A stretch of 64,000 nt of DNA from assembly GCF_010669125.1 (NCBI RefSeq), contig NZ_CP048630.1, positions 2,306,001-2,370,000 on the forward strand, read 5' to 3'. Origin of the DNA: Ancylobacter pratisalsi. GTDB lineage: Bacteria; Pseudomonadota; Alphaproteobacteria; Rhizobiales; Xanthobacteraceae. A model generated the notes under the pieces. It was not told the origin of the DNA. It worked only from the letters and a program-made list of their open reading frames with translations, and did no database searches. The translations under genes and the position numbers were made by a program. This document shows, piece by piece, positions 45,953 to 56,163 of this stretch (position 1 is its first letter; the number at the start of each line of letters is the position of its first letter).

Positions 45953-46144
45953 TTTGAGCACCCTGATGCGCGTGTTGCGCCTTGATGAGGCAATCACGGC
46001 GCTGCAAGGCCCGTCAAGGCACGGCGCACTGCACAATTCCGGGCATGGTAAAATTGTTTGCATTCTGGCGTTGAGCCGCCGGGCGAACCCGGTTAGCGTC
46101 GTGACCAAGAGCCGGATCTGCGGCCGGGGAAAACGGGGCACAGC
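45953..46144. promoter_or_regulatory. divergent puuA/potG control region
   Basis: A 192-bp gap with promoters for both directions. An inverted repeat CAATT...AATTG (46034-46056) in an AT-rich patch containing GGTAAAATTGTTTGC is the best operator candidate. No -35/-10 pair is assigned with confidence. Confidence 0.4.
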
Positions 46145-47320
46145 ATGAGCATGGGCGTCGCCGAAAAGACGCAGAAGACCATCGGCGGCATTCGCCGCAA
46201 ATTCGCTCCCTGGACCGACCCCGCAGCGGTTCCCCTGATCCGATACGAGAACGTCACCAAGCGCTTCGGCGAGTTCGTCGCCGTCGAGAACCTCTCGCTG
46301 GACATCTATGAGCGCGAGTTCTTCGCCCTGCTCGGACCCTCCGGCTGCGGCAAAACCACGCTGATGCGCATGCTGGCCGGCTTCGAGGAGCCGACGGAAG
46401 GGCGCATCACGCTGGCCGGCGAGGACCAGGTCGGCACGCCGCCCTATCGCCGGCAGACCAACATGATGTTCCAGTCCTACGCGCTGTTCCCGCATATGAG
46501 CGTGTGGGACAACATCGCCTTCGGCCTGAGGCAGGACAAGGTTGAGAAGGGCGCGGTGGATGCGCGCGTCGAGGAGATGCTCAAGCTGGTGAAGCTTGAG
46601 AAGTTCGCCAAACGCAAGCCGCACCAGCTTTCCGGCGGCCAGCGCCAGCGCGTCGCACTCGCCCGCTCGCTGGCCAAGCGCCCCAAGGTGCTGCTGCTCG
46701 ACGAGCCACTCGGCGCGCTCGACAAGAAGCTGCGCGAGGAGACCCAGTTCGAGCTCATGGACATCCAGATGGAGCTCGGCATGACCTTCCTGATCGTGAC
46801 CCACGACCAGGAAGAGGCGATGACGGTGGCGGACCGTATCGCGGTGATGAACCAGGGCAAGCTGGTGCAGGTCGCGCCACCCGCCGAGATCTACGAGCGT
46901 CCCAATTGCCGCTACGTGGCCGATTTCGTCGGCGACGTGAACATTCTCGAGGCCAAGGTCGAGGCGATCGAGGGCGGCTATGTGATCCTGAGGCCCGATG
47001 CGGCCCCCGAGATGACCATTCGCATCGCCCAGGAAATCGACGCCCGGCCCGGCGAAGCGGTTGCCCTGGCGGTGCGCCCGGAAAAGCTGCGCATCGAGCT
47101 GGAGCCACCCACCGATCCGGGCGTGAACTGCCTGTCCGGCACGATCTGGGACATCGGCTATCTTGGCGATCTGTCGATCTACCATGTCGAGCTGCCCAAC
47201 GGGACGCGGGTGAAGGCGGCCAAGCCGAACCTGACCCGCATGGTCGAGCGGCCCATTTCCTGGGACGACAAGGTCTATGTCTTCTTCACGCCGGATGCCG
47301 GCGTGATTCTCGCTAAATAG
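46145..47320 (+). CDS. potG: putrescine/spermidine ABC transporter ATP-binding protein
   Basis: A 391-residue PotA/PotG-type ATPase: KRFGEFVAVENLSL, Walker A LLGPSGCGKTT, MMFQSYALFPHMSVWDNIAFGL, signature LSGGQRQRVALARSL, Walker B VLLLDEPLGALD and VTHDQEEAMT. A C-terminal TOBE domain covers about 300-390. It heads potG-potH-potI. No periplasmic binding protein gene (potF) is present in the cluster, so it must be encoded elsewhere. Confidence 0.94.
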   Translation: MSMGVAEKTQKTIGGIRRKFAPWTDPAAVPLIRYENVTKRFGEFVAVENLSLDIYEREFFALLGPSGCGKTTLMRMLAGFEEPTEGRITLAGEDQVGTPPYRRQTNMMFQSYALFPHMSVWDNIAFGLRQDKVEKGAVDARVEEMLKLVKLEKFAKRKPHQLSGGQRQRVALARSLAKRPKVLLLDEPLGALDKKLREETQFELMDIQMELGMTFLIVTHDQEEAMTVADRIAVMNQGKLVQVAPPAEIYERPNCRYVADFVGDVNILEAKVEAIEGGYVILRPDAAPEMTIRIAQEIDARPGEAVALAVRPEKLRIELEPPTDPGVNCLSGTIWDIGYLGDLSIYHVELPNGTRVKAAKPNLTRMVERPISWDDKVYVFFTPDAGVILAK

Positions 47321-47329
47321 GGGGCGGGG

Positions 47330-48235
47330 ATGGGGGCGAAGGCGAAGGGACGCTGGCTGGTAGTCGCCATCCCCTATCTGTGGCTGCTGGCGCTGTTCCT
47401 GGTGCCGTTCCTGATCGTCTTCAAGATCAGCCTGTCCCAGGACGCCATCGCCCAGCCACCCTATTTCCCGACCTTCGATTTGGCCGAGGGGTGGGCGGTC
47501 TTCAAGGAGAACTTCAGCGAGCTCTCCTTCGAGAATTACGGCTATGTGCTGAGCTGGGACAACGAGTTCATCGAGGCCTATGTCTCAAGCCTCGTGATCG
47601 CCGGCATCTCCACATTCCTGCTGCTTCTTGTCGGCTACCCCATGGCCTATGCCATGGCGCGGGCGCCAAAATCGATCCGCCCGACGCTGCTGATGCTGGT
47701 GATCCTGCCGTTCTGGACCTCCTTCCTGATCCGGGTCTATGCCTGGATCGGCATCCTCTCGCCCGAGGGGCTGCTCAATCAGCTGCTGTTCGCGCTGGGG
47801 CTGATCGACAATCCGCTGCAGATCCTGGCCACGGACACGGCGGTCTATATCGGCATCGTCTATTCCTACCTGCCGTTCATGATCCTGCCGCTGTACTCGA
47901 CGCTGGAGAAGATGGACGAGACGCTGCTGGAAGCGGCCGCGGATCTTGGCTGCCCGCCCCTCGCCGCGTTCTGGAAGATCACCTGGCCGCTCTCGCTGCC
48001 GGGCGTCTTCGCCGGCTGCCTGCTGTGCTTCATCCCGGCGGTGGGCGAGTTCGTCATCCCCGACCTGCTCGGCGGCTCCGACACGCTGATGATCGGCAAG
48101 GTGCTGTGGACCGAGTTCTCGGTGAACCGCTCCTGGACCGTCTCCTCCGCGGTGGCGGTGCTGCTGCTGCTGGTGCTGGTGGTGCCGATCGTGCTGTACC
48201 AGAACGTGCAGCAGCGCGAACTCGAGGGCCGGTGA
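47330..48235 (+). CDS. potH: putrescine/spermidine ABC transporter permease
   Basis: A 301-residue, six-helix permease with the EAA loop LLEAAADLGCPPLAAFWKITWPLSLPG near residue 200 and TSFLIRVYAWIGIL, typical of PotB/PotH. It starts 10 bp after potG, and its stop overlaps the potI start (TGATG). It forms the membrane channel with PotI. Confidence 0.94.
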   Translation: MGAKAKGRWLVVAIPYLWLLALFLVPFLIVFKISLSQDAIAQPPYFPTFDLAEGWAVFKENFSELSFENYGYVLSWDNEFIEAYVSSLVIAGISTFLLLLVGYPMAYAMARAPKSIRPTLLMLVILPFWTSFLIRVYAWIGILSPEGLLNQLLFALGLIDNPLQILATDTAVYIGIVYSYLPFMILPLYSTLEKMDETLLEAAADLGCPPLAAFWKITWPLSLPGVFAGCLLCFIPAVGEFVIPDLLGGSDTLMIGKVLWTEFSVNRSWTVSSAVAVLLLLVLVVPIVLYQNVQQRELEGR

Positions 48236-49053
48236 TGGACAAGAAGCTCTCTCCGTTCAACGTCACCTCGCTGGTGTTCGGCTTCACCTTTCTCTACCTG
48301 CCGATCGTGCTGCTGGTGATCTACTCCTTCAACGCCTCGCGGCTGGTGACGGTGTGGGCCGGGTTCTCCACCCACTGGTACGGGGAACTGCTACGCAACC
48401 AGCAGCTTCTCGATGCGGCCTGGGTGACACTGCGCGTGGCGTTCCTCACCGCCTGCTTCGCCACCGTGCTGGGTACGCTGGCGGCGATCACGCTGACCCG
48501 CTATGGCCGCTTCCTCGGGCGGACCATGTTCTCGGGCATGATCTACGCGCCCCTCGTCATGCCCGATGTCATCACCGGCCTGTCGCTGCTGTTGCTGTTC
48601 GTGGCGGTGAATTTCGACCGTGGTTTCTGGACCATCACGCTGGCGCACATCACCTTCACCATGTGCTTCGTCTGCGTGGTGGTGCAGTCGCGGCTGGTGA
48701 CGTTCGACCGCAGCCTGGAAGAGGCGGCGCTGGATCTGGGCTGCCCGCCGTTCAAGACGTTCTTCGTCATCACCCTGCCCATCATCCTGCCGGCGGTGGT
48801 GTCGGGCTGGATGCTGGCCTTCACGCTTTCGCTCGACGACCTGGTCATCGCCAGCTTCACCACCGGCCCGGGGGCGACCACGCTTCCCATGCGCATCTAC
48901 TCGCAGGTGCGCCTGGGCGTGACGCCCGAGATCAACGCGGTCTGCACCATCCTGATCGGCATCGTGACCGTGGTGGTCATCGCCGCCTCGGTCATCACCA
49001 AGCGGCAGGAGGTCGAACGCCAGAAGGCCGAGCGGCTGGCGGCGGCGGGCTAA
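48235..49053 (+). CDS. potI: putrescine/spermidine ABC transporter permease
   Basis: A 272-residue permease of the PotC/PotI type. It has six hydrophobic stretches, the early YLPIVLLVIYSFNAS and WYGELL motif, and the EAA loop LEEAALDLGCPPFKTFFVITLPIILPA. LDDLVIASFTTGPG near residue 200 is typical. The ATG overlaps the potH stop by one base (TGATG), giving translational coupling. Confidence 0.94.
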   Translation: MDKKLSPFNVTSLVFGFTFLYLPIVLLVIYSFNASRLVTVWAGFSTHWYGELLRNQQLLDAAWVTLRVAFLTACFATVLGTLAAITLTRYGRFLGRTMFSGMIYAPLVMPDVITGLSLLLLFVAVNFDRGFWTITLAHITFTMCFVCVVVQSRLVTFDRSLEEAALDLGCPPFKTFFVITLPIILPAVVSGWMLAFTLSLDDLVIASFTTGPGATTLPMRIYSQVRLGVTPEINAVCTILIGIVTVVVIAASVITKRQEVERQKAERLAAAG

Positions 49054-49152
49054 TTCCTGTCACGATTTCGTGGCTAGAGTGGTGTTCAATCACCTTGTCC
49101 GGCATAACGCTGCCGGTGAGCCCTCTTTGTTGTTTTGCGTCGAGCCTGCTTC

Positions 49153-49809
49153 ATGAGTTTATCCGACATGCCGCAAGCGCCGGCGGACTTCGGCGGTTCT
49201 TCCACCCATGAGGCGAGTGCCGCCGCGATGCGCGAGCGGCGTAGCGTAGTGCGGCGCACCCTGCGCGGCGCGGCGATGGGCCTATGGGGCGCGGTCCTGC
49301 TGACCGGTACCTATCTCATCATCGAGCAGCTGATCGGCAATTTCCACACCGTCGTTCCCGGTCAGCTCTACCGTTCGGCGCAGATCGACGCCGACGAACT
49401 GCCCGCGATTCAGGCGAAGTACGGCGTGCGCACGGTGATCAACCTGCGCGGCGCTTCCTCCAAGCCCTGGCACGCCGCCGAGGTCGCCGAAAGCGAGCGT
49501 CTCGGCATGACCCATATCGATTATGGTCTGTCGGCGGGCCGTGAACTCACCCAGAAGCAGGTCGAGGAACTCGTCACCATCATGCGCGACGCGCCCAAGC
49601 CCATTCTGGTGCACTGCAAGGGCGGGTCGGACCGTTCCGGCATTGCCTCCGCGCTCTATATCGCGGCCATCGAGAAGGGCAGCGAAGAGGCGGCGGAGTG
49701 GCAGCTTTCGCTGTTCTATGGCCATTTCCCCATCCCCTACTTCCCGGCCTGGGCGATGGACGAGACCTTCGAGCGCATCGAGCCCTGGCTCGGCTATAGC
49801 GGCTCCTGA
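49153..49809 (+). CDS. membrane-anchored dual-specificity/tyrosine phosphatase-like protein
   Basis: 218 residues with one N-terminal membrane helix (about 43-60). A phosphatase domain follows with YRSAQIDADEL, VRTVINLRG and the catalytic P-loop HCKGGSDRSG (Cys155, Arg161). The active-site CX5R is intact. Similar periplasm-facing DSP proteins in proteobacteria have been linked to envelope or exopolysaccharide control; here the substrate is unknown. The ATG at 49153 is chosen over an upstream TTG; no clear ribosome site is seen. Confidence 0.85.
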   Translation: MSLSDMPQAPADFGGSSTHEASAAAMRERRSVVRRTLRGAAMGLWGAVLLTGTYLIIEQLIGNFHTVVPGQLYRSAQIDADELPAIQAKYGVRTVINLRGASSKPWHAAEVAESERLGMTHIDYGLSAGRELTQKQVEELVTIMRDAPKPILVHCKGGSDRSGIASALYIAAIEKGSEEAAEWQLSLFYGHFPIPYFPAWAMDETFERIEPWLGYSGS

Positions 49810-49925
49810 GCCGGTTGGTGCGCGGGGACAGGCGGGACATTCCGGCGCGCGCGGCGCCGTGACGGTGTAGGCTTGGCCTCACACCCGAATCGACCCCGCT
49901 GACGTTTCACAATCGCCGAGATCCG

Positions 49926-51809
49926 ATGCCGCTGCGCCTGCTCCCCTCCGCCCTGGTCGACCGCATCGCCGCGGGCGAGGTGGTGGAGCGTCCGGCGGCG
50001 GCGCTGAAGGAAATCGTCGAGAACGCGATCGACGCCGGCGCCACCCGCATCGAGATCGTCATCGATGGCGGCGGCCGGCGGCTGCTCCGCGTCACCGATG
50101 ATGGCGGCGGCATGGATGCGCGCGAACTGGCACTGGCGGTGGAGCGCCACGCCACCTCCAAGCTCGACGACGAGGACCTGCTCGCCATCGCCACGCTCGG
50201 CTTTCGCGGCGAGGCGCTGGCGTCGATCGGTGCCGTCGCCCGGCTTTCCATCGTCAGCCGCCCGGCGCGGGCGGACGAGGCGTACGAGGTGCGCGTCGAG
50301 GGCGGGGTGAAGTCGGCGGTGCGACCCGCCGCGCTTGGCCCCGGCACGCGGGTCGAGGTGCGCGACCTGTTCTTCGCGACCCCGGCGCGGCTGAAATTCC
50401 TGAAATCCGAGCGCGCCGAGACCGCGGCGGCGGTGGACGCGGTGCGCCGCCTGGCGCTGGCCCGCCCGGATGTCGGCTTTACCCTGGTCGCCGAGGACCG
50501 CGCGCCGGTGACATGGCCCGCGCGCAGTCCCGACGCGGCCGGCCGGCGTGCGCGCATCGCCGACGTGCTCGGCCATGAGGTGGCGGCCAATGCGCTCGAC
50601 ATCGAGGGGCGGCGCGAGGGCGCGCGGCTGTCCGGCCTGGCGGGCCTTCCGACCTATTCCAAGGCGAACTCGCTGGCGCAGTATCTCTTCGTCAACGGCC
50701 GACCGGTGCGCGACAAGGTGCTGATCGGCGCCATCCGCGCCGCCTATTCGGACCTCTTGCCCTCCGACCGCCACCCGGTGACGGTGTTGTTCCTCGATCT
50801 CGACCCGCGCGAGGTCGACGTGAACGTCCATCCCGCCAAGACCGAGCTGCGCTTCCGCGATCCCGGCCTGATCCGGGCGCTGATCATACGCACGCTGGGC
50901 GACGCGCTGACCGCCGGCGTGCCGCGCACCGCCTCGACCGGGGCGGACCGGCTGGCGCAGTTCGCCCGCGCCCCCGGATGGCAGAGGGCGCAGGCCCCCC
51001 GCACGGGCGGCCCGGCGGGAAACTATGACTGGACCCGGTCCTGGGCGGCGCCGGAAGGTGGTTCACCCGACAGGCCGGGTGCGACACCGGGTGGGATGCC
51101 GGACGGACTGCGCGAAGGCACGGCGCGGTTCGATCTCGATCTGCCGCCGGGCGAGGGGCTCGGCCTCTCGCTCGACCCCTCGGCCGATGCCCGCGCGGGC
51201 AGCGCGCCCGCCGCGCCCGACCTGATAGAGCGCCCGCTCGGCGCCGCCCGCGCCCAGCTGCACGAGACCTACATCATTGCCCAGACGCGCGACGGCGTGG
51301 TCGTGGTCGACCAGCACGCCGCCCATGAGCGCATCGTGTATGAGCGGCTGAAGGCGGCGATGGAGCGCGACGGGCTGGCGCGGCAGATGCTGCTGGTGCC
51401 ACTGGTGGTCGAACTCGACCCTTCCGAGGCCGAGCGCCTGGCCGAGCGCGCCGAGGCGCTGGCGGGTTTCGGCCTGGTGATCGAGGCGTTCGGGGCCGGC
51501 GCGCTGCTGGTGCGGGAGGTGCCGGCGCTCCTCGGCGCGGCGGACATTCCCGCCCTGGTGCGCGAACTCGCCGAGCACGCGGCGGAATGGGACGACGCGC
51601 TGCCACTGGAGCGTCGCCTGTTGCATGTGGCGGCGACCATGGCGTGCCATGGCTCGGTGCGCGCGGGACGCCGTCTCAGGGTGGAAGAGATGAACGCCCT
51701 GTTGCGCGAGATGGAATCCACCCCCAATGCCGGCCAGTGCAACCACGGCCGGCCGACCTTCGTCACCCTGGCCCTCGCCGATATCGAACGCCTGTTCGCG
51801 CGGCGCTGA
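49926..51809 (+). CDS. mutL: DNA mismatch repair protein MutL
   Basis: A GHKL ATPase that links MutS mismatch recognition to strand incision. The N-terminal ATP site has VENAIDAGATRIEI, DDGGGMD and LGFRGEALASI. A transducer domain follows (DVNVHPAKTELRF), then a Gly/Pro-rich linker (about 340-420) and the C-terminal dimerisation domain with DQHAAHERIVYER. The protein has 627 residues, which is normal. The C-terminal domain carries MACHGSVRAGRRL and NHGRPT. I cannot confirm an endonuclease metal motif (DQHAxxER is partly matched), which matters in bacteria without MutH. Confidence 0.96.
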   Translation: MPLRLLPSALVDRIAAGEVVERPAAALKEIVENAIDAGATRIEIVIDGGGRRLLRVTDDGGGMDARELALAVERHATSKLDDEDLLAIATLGFRGEALASIGAVARLSIVSRPARADEAYEVRVEGGVKSAVRPAALGPGTRVEVRDLFFATPARLKFLKSERAETAAAVDAVRRLALARPDVGFTLVAEDRAPVTWPARSPDAAGRRARIADVLGHEVAANALDIEGRREGARLSGLAGLPTYSKANSLAQYLFVNGRPVRDKVLIGAIRAAYSDLLPSDRHPVTVLFLDLDPREVDVNVHPAKTELRFRDPGLIRALIIRTLGDALTAGVPRTASTGADRLAQFARAPGWQRAQAPRTGGPAGNYDWTRSWAAPEGGSPDRPGATPGGMPDGLREGTARFDLDLPPGEGLGLSLDPSADARAGSAPAAPDLIERPLGAARAQLHETYIIAQTRDGVVVVDQHAAHERIVYERLKAAMERDGLARQMLLVPLVVELDPSEAERLAERAEALAGFGLVIEAFGAGALLVREVPALLGAADIPALVRELAEHAAEWDDALPLERRLLHVAATMACHGSVRAGRRLRVEEMNALLREMESTPNAGQCNHGRPTFVTLALADIERLFARR

Positions 51810-51848
51810 GCTTTCGGCTAGATTGGCAGGGCAAGTAGATTGGCGAGC

Positions 51849-53132
51849 ATGGCGTTCAAGACCGACCACCCCGAGAGCTGGTACGCCGCGACGGCGCATG
51901 CGTTGCCATCCTGCGCGCCGCTGGCCGGCACGGGCCGGGCCGATGTCTGCGTCATTGGCGGGGGCTATACCGGGCTTTCCGCCGCGCTCCATCTGGCGGA
52001 GGCCGGGCTCGATGTCGTGCTGCTGGAGGCGGGGCGGCTGGGTTCGGGGGCCTCGGGCCGCAATGGTGGGCAGATCCACACCGGCCAGCGCCGCGACCAG
52101 GATTGGATCGAGGCGCAGATGGGCCTCGACGACGCCAGGGCGCTGTGGCGCATGGCGGAGGATGCCAAGGCCTTTCTCCACGCGCTGATCGCGCGGCACG
52201 CCATCGATTGCGACGTGCGGCCGGGGCTGGTGACCGCCGATCACAAGCCCGCCTATGTCGCCCATAGCCACGCCTATGCGCGCAAGCTGAACGAGGTCTA
52301 CGACTACCCCCACGCCGCGCCGCTCTCGCGCGAGGAGCTGCGCGCGATCGTCGGCTCGGACGCGTATTTCGGCGGGATGATTGACCATGGCGGGGGGCAT
52401 CTGCACCCGCTCAACTTCGCGCTTGGGCTGGCGAGGGTCGCGGAGGCTGCCGGGGCGCGGCTTCATGAACACTCGCGCGCGCTCTCCATTGACGAGAGCG
52501 GCCCCAAGGTGCGGGTGGCGACGGCGGGCGGCGTGGTGGAGGCCGACTGGGTGCTGGAATGCGGCGACGGGCTGCAGGACGGTCTCGACCGGCGGGTCGA
52601 TACCCATGTCATGCCGATCGCCAACTACATCGCCGCGACCGAGCCGCTGGGTGCGCGGACGCGTGAGGTCATCTCCAATGACGCGGCGGTGGCCGACAGC
52701 CGTTTCGTGGTGAATTATTACCGGCTCAGCGCCGACGGGCGACTGCTGTTCGGCGGTGGCGAGAGCTACACGCGCCGGCTGAGGCCCGACCCGGGGGCCT
52801 TCGTGCGGCCCTATATGCTCAAGATCTTCCCCCATCTCGCCGATGTCCGCATCGAGTATGGCTGGGGCGGCATTCTGGGCATCACCATGAGCCGCATGCC
52901 CTTCGTGCGGAAGCTCTCGACCCGCGTGCTCACGGCGTCGGGCTATTCCGGGCAGGGCGTGATGCTGGCGCCCTATTTCGGCAAGCTGCTGGCGGACGCG
53001 GTGGCCGGACAGCTCGGTGCGTTCGACCTGCTCGGCCGGCTGCCGGTGCCGCCTTTCCCCGGCGGGCCGCTGATGCGCTGGCCGCTGCTGGTCGCCGGCA
53101 TGAGCTATTACGCGCTGCGCGACCGGTTGTGA
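51849..53132 (+). CDS. puuB: FAD-dependent oxidoreductase, probable gamma-glutamylputrescine oxidase
   Basis: A 427-residue DAO-type flavoprotein: CVIGGGYTGLSAALHLAEAG (FAD loop, about 34-53), EAGRLGSGASGRNGGQIHTGQR, GMIDHGGGHLHPLNFALGLA, and the terminal FAD region ASGYSGQGVMLAPYFGKLLADA. This pattern matches PuuB and related amine oxidases. puuA and potGHI only 2.5-6 kb away make gamma-glutamylputrescine the likely substrate. The ATG at 51849 is preferred over a TTG at 51840. It is followed immediately by a DedA gene. Confidence 0.85.
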   Translation: MAFKTDHPESWYAATAHALPSCAPLAGTGRADVCVIGGGYTGLSAALHLAEAGLDVVLLEAGRLGSGASGRNGGQIHTGQRRDQDWIEAQMGLDDARALWRMAEDAKAFLHALIARHAIDCDVRPGLVTADHKPAYVAHSHAYARKLNEVYDYPHAAPLSREELRAIVGSDAYFGGMIDHGGGHLHPLNFALGLARVAEAAGARLHEHSRALSIDESGPKVRVATAGGVVEADWVLECGDGLQDGLDRRVDTHVMPIANYIAATEPLGARTREVISNDAAVADSRFVVNYYRLSADGRLLFGGGESYTRRLRPDPGAFVRPYMLKIFPHLADVRIEYGWGGILGITMSRMPFVRKLSTRVLTASGYSGQGVMLAPYFGKLLADAVAGQLGAFDLLGRLPVPPFPGGPLMRWPLLVAGMSYYALRDRL

Positions 53133-53134
53133 GC

Positions 53135-53662
53135 ATGTTTGCCGACATTCAGAGCTTTGCGCAGGACGCGCTGTCCTTCGTGCAGGCGCATGCCCACTGG
53201 GCGCCCTATGTCGCGTTTGCCCTCGCCTTCGGGGAATCGCTGGCGGTGATCTCGCTGGTGGTGCCGGCGACCTTCATCCTCATCGGCATGGGCCCGATCA
53301 TCGAGGCGGGCGGCATTTCGCTGCTGCCGGTGTGGGCCGGGGCGGCGCTTGGGGCGGCGCTGGGCGATGCGGTCTCCTATTGGACCGGGTTCTGGCTGAA
53401 GGACCGCGCATACAGGCTGTGGCCGTTCACCGCCTATCCGCAGATGCTGGAACGGGGCGAGCGCTTCTTCCATCGCCATGGCTCATGGAGCGTGTTCATC
53501 GGCCGCTTCTTCGGGCCGATCCGCGCGGTGATCCCGCTGGTGGCGGGCATGTTCGCCATGCCGCATTTCATCTTCCAGATGGCGAACATCGCCTCCGCCA
53601 TGCTCTGGGCGTTCGTGCTGCTGGCGCCCGGCGCGGCGGCGATGAAGTTCTGGGGCTTCTGA
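53135..53662 (+). CDS. DedA family membrane protein
   Basis: 175 residues with the DedA/SNARE-associated (VTT) domain: AFGESLAVISLVVPATFILIG, GAALGAALGDAVSYWTGFWLK, FHRHGSWSVFIGRFFGPIRAVIPLVAGMFAM. The conserved FxGRFxGPxR and the early E/GES motif are intact. The family includes undecaprenyl-phosphate and phosphatidylethanolamine flippases. A GTG at 53129 overlapping the puuB stop is an alternative start; the ATG at 53135 is used here. Confidence 0.92.
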   Translation: MFADIQSFAQDALSFVQAHAHWAPYVAFALAFGESLAVISLVVPATFILIGMGPIIEAGGISLLPVWAGAALGAALGDAVSYWTGFWLKDRAYRLWPFTAYPQMLERGERFFHRHGSWSVFIGRFFGPIRAVIPLVAGMFAMPHFIFQMANIASAMLWAFVLLAPGAAAMKFWGF

Positions 53663-53672
53663 GGCGCTTACG

Positions 53673-53695
53673 AAAAAGGCGACCCCTGGGCCGCC
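53673..53695 (-). terminator. intrinsic terminator of the brnTA operon
   Basis: Read on the minus strand, GGCGGCC-CAGG-GGTCGCC (one mismatch) is followed by TTTTT (53677-53673). It starts 34 bp after the brnA stop and could also terminate the dedA transcript from the other side. Confidence 0.75.
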
Positions 53696-53728
53696 TGCTT
53701 ACCTCGTCAGCCTTGCCGGAGAGGGACG

Positions 53729-53953
53729 TTACTCCGCCGCTTCCTTCGGCGGCTTGCGCCGGCTTTTCGCGGGGATGACGAGATCGAACTCGGCGAGTTC
53801 CTTCTCGGTGGGCCAGGTCATGTCCTTATCCCACGCCCAATGCGCACGGATTTCCTCGTCCGACATGGCGCGCAGCTTCTCCCAGTCGACCGTCTTGGCC
53901 AACCGATCAGCATCCTCCAATTGCTTCTTGGTAGGCACGCCGTTCAACCTCAT
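53729..53953 (-). CDS. brnA: BrnA-type antitoxin
   Basis: A 74-residue antitoxin that would neutralise BrnT and repress the operon. The BrnA core is visible as DWEKLRAMSDEEIRAHWAWD and a DLVIPAKSRRKPP tail. The ATG at 53953 lies inside brnT, so the two genes overlap by 47 bp. The usual BrnA C-terminal ribbon-helix-helix appears shortened here, ending shortly after the IPAK segment. Confidence 0.75.
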   Translation of the reverse strand: MRLNGVPTKKQLEDADRLAKTVDWEKLRAMSDEEIRAHWAWDKDMTWPTEKELAEFDLVIPAKSRRKPPKEAAE

Positions 53954-54197
53954 TCGCGCTACGAAAAGATATGGCGCGGCGCCGACGGCCCCGCCATGTC
54001 CACGCACGTAATAACACGGTCTCGTTGAAAACGGCGATGGTCTCGAAGCGCAACTCGCCGCGCTCTCCGCGTGCTTGCCGGTCGAGTCGTACGCGGCCGT
54101 CGAAGAGGCGCGCCGCAAGCGGAAGCGGCAAACCGTGCTTGGCCCGGTTCGCCGCGTCCTTGTCGTCGTCCCACTCGAAGTCGTCCGTCTCGCCCAT
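53907..54197 (-). CDS. brnT: BrnT-type ribonuclease toxin
   Basis: A 96-residue protein of the BrnT family: FEWDDDKDAANRAKHGLPL at the start, a central GELRFETIAVF strand, and the basic end RRRRAISFRSANEVERRAYQEA. BrnT toxins cleave RNA with a RelE-like fold and are held inactive by BrnA. The order toxin then antitoxin, with overlap, is typical of brnTA. The sequence deviates in the middle (LLRAWTWRG), so activity is uncertain. Confidence 0.8.
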   Translation of the reverse strand: MGETDDFEWDDDKDAANRAKHGLPLPLAARLFDGRVRLDRQARGERGELRFETIAVFNETVLLRAWTWRGRRRRAISFRSANEVERRAYQEAIGGC

Positions 54198-54281
54198 CAG
54201 GGCCTCCGCAAACCGTTGACGGTATTATAGCGAAGGCCGATGGAGCCGACTGACATCTTGTTGGCAACTCTCTCGATAACC

Positions 54282-54313
54282 CTGTGGAGAGTCTGTGGAG
54301 AGCCTGTGGAAGC
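54282..54313. repeat. three 10-11-bp direct repeats (CTGTGGAGAG)
   Basis: CTGTGGAGAGT, CTGTGGAGAGC and CTGTGGAAGC follow each other without gaps just downstream of the ilvC stop. CTCTC at 54269-54273 could pair with the GAGAG of a unit to make a weak hairpin. Function unknown. Confidence 0.6.
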
Positions 54314-54329
54314 GATATTCTGCTTGACT

Positions 54330-56026
<1,697 letters not shown>

Positions 56027-56038
56027 GCTCGAAAATGT

Positions 56039-56056
56039 CCGTACCGTACGTTACGG
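56039..56056 (-). promoter_or_regulatory. candidate TetR operator
   Basis: CCGTACCGTACGTTACGG is palindromic at 8 of 9 base pairs and sits 13 bp upstream of the tetR start codon. Size and position are typical for a TetR-dimer site. Its core CGTAACGTA (reverse strand) also appears at 28937-28949. Confidence 0.6.
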
Positions 56057-56163
56057 TTCCGTTCCTACATCGCCAATCACGGTTGCGCAAGAGCGGCGAG
56101 GGGGCAGCAAAAAGCGGCGCCGGGGCGCCGCTTCCGAAGGGATCGCGAGGGCGCAGCCCGCCC

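Noticed and set aside
54282..54313. DnaA-box-like repeats TGTGGA downstream of ilvC
   Set aside because: Each unit differs from the DnaA-box consensus at several positions. They are listed only as short direct repeats.
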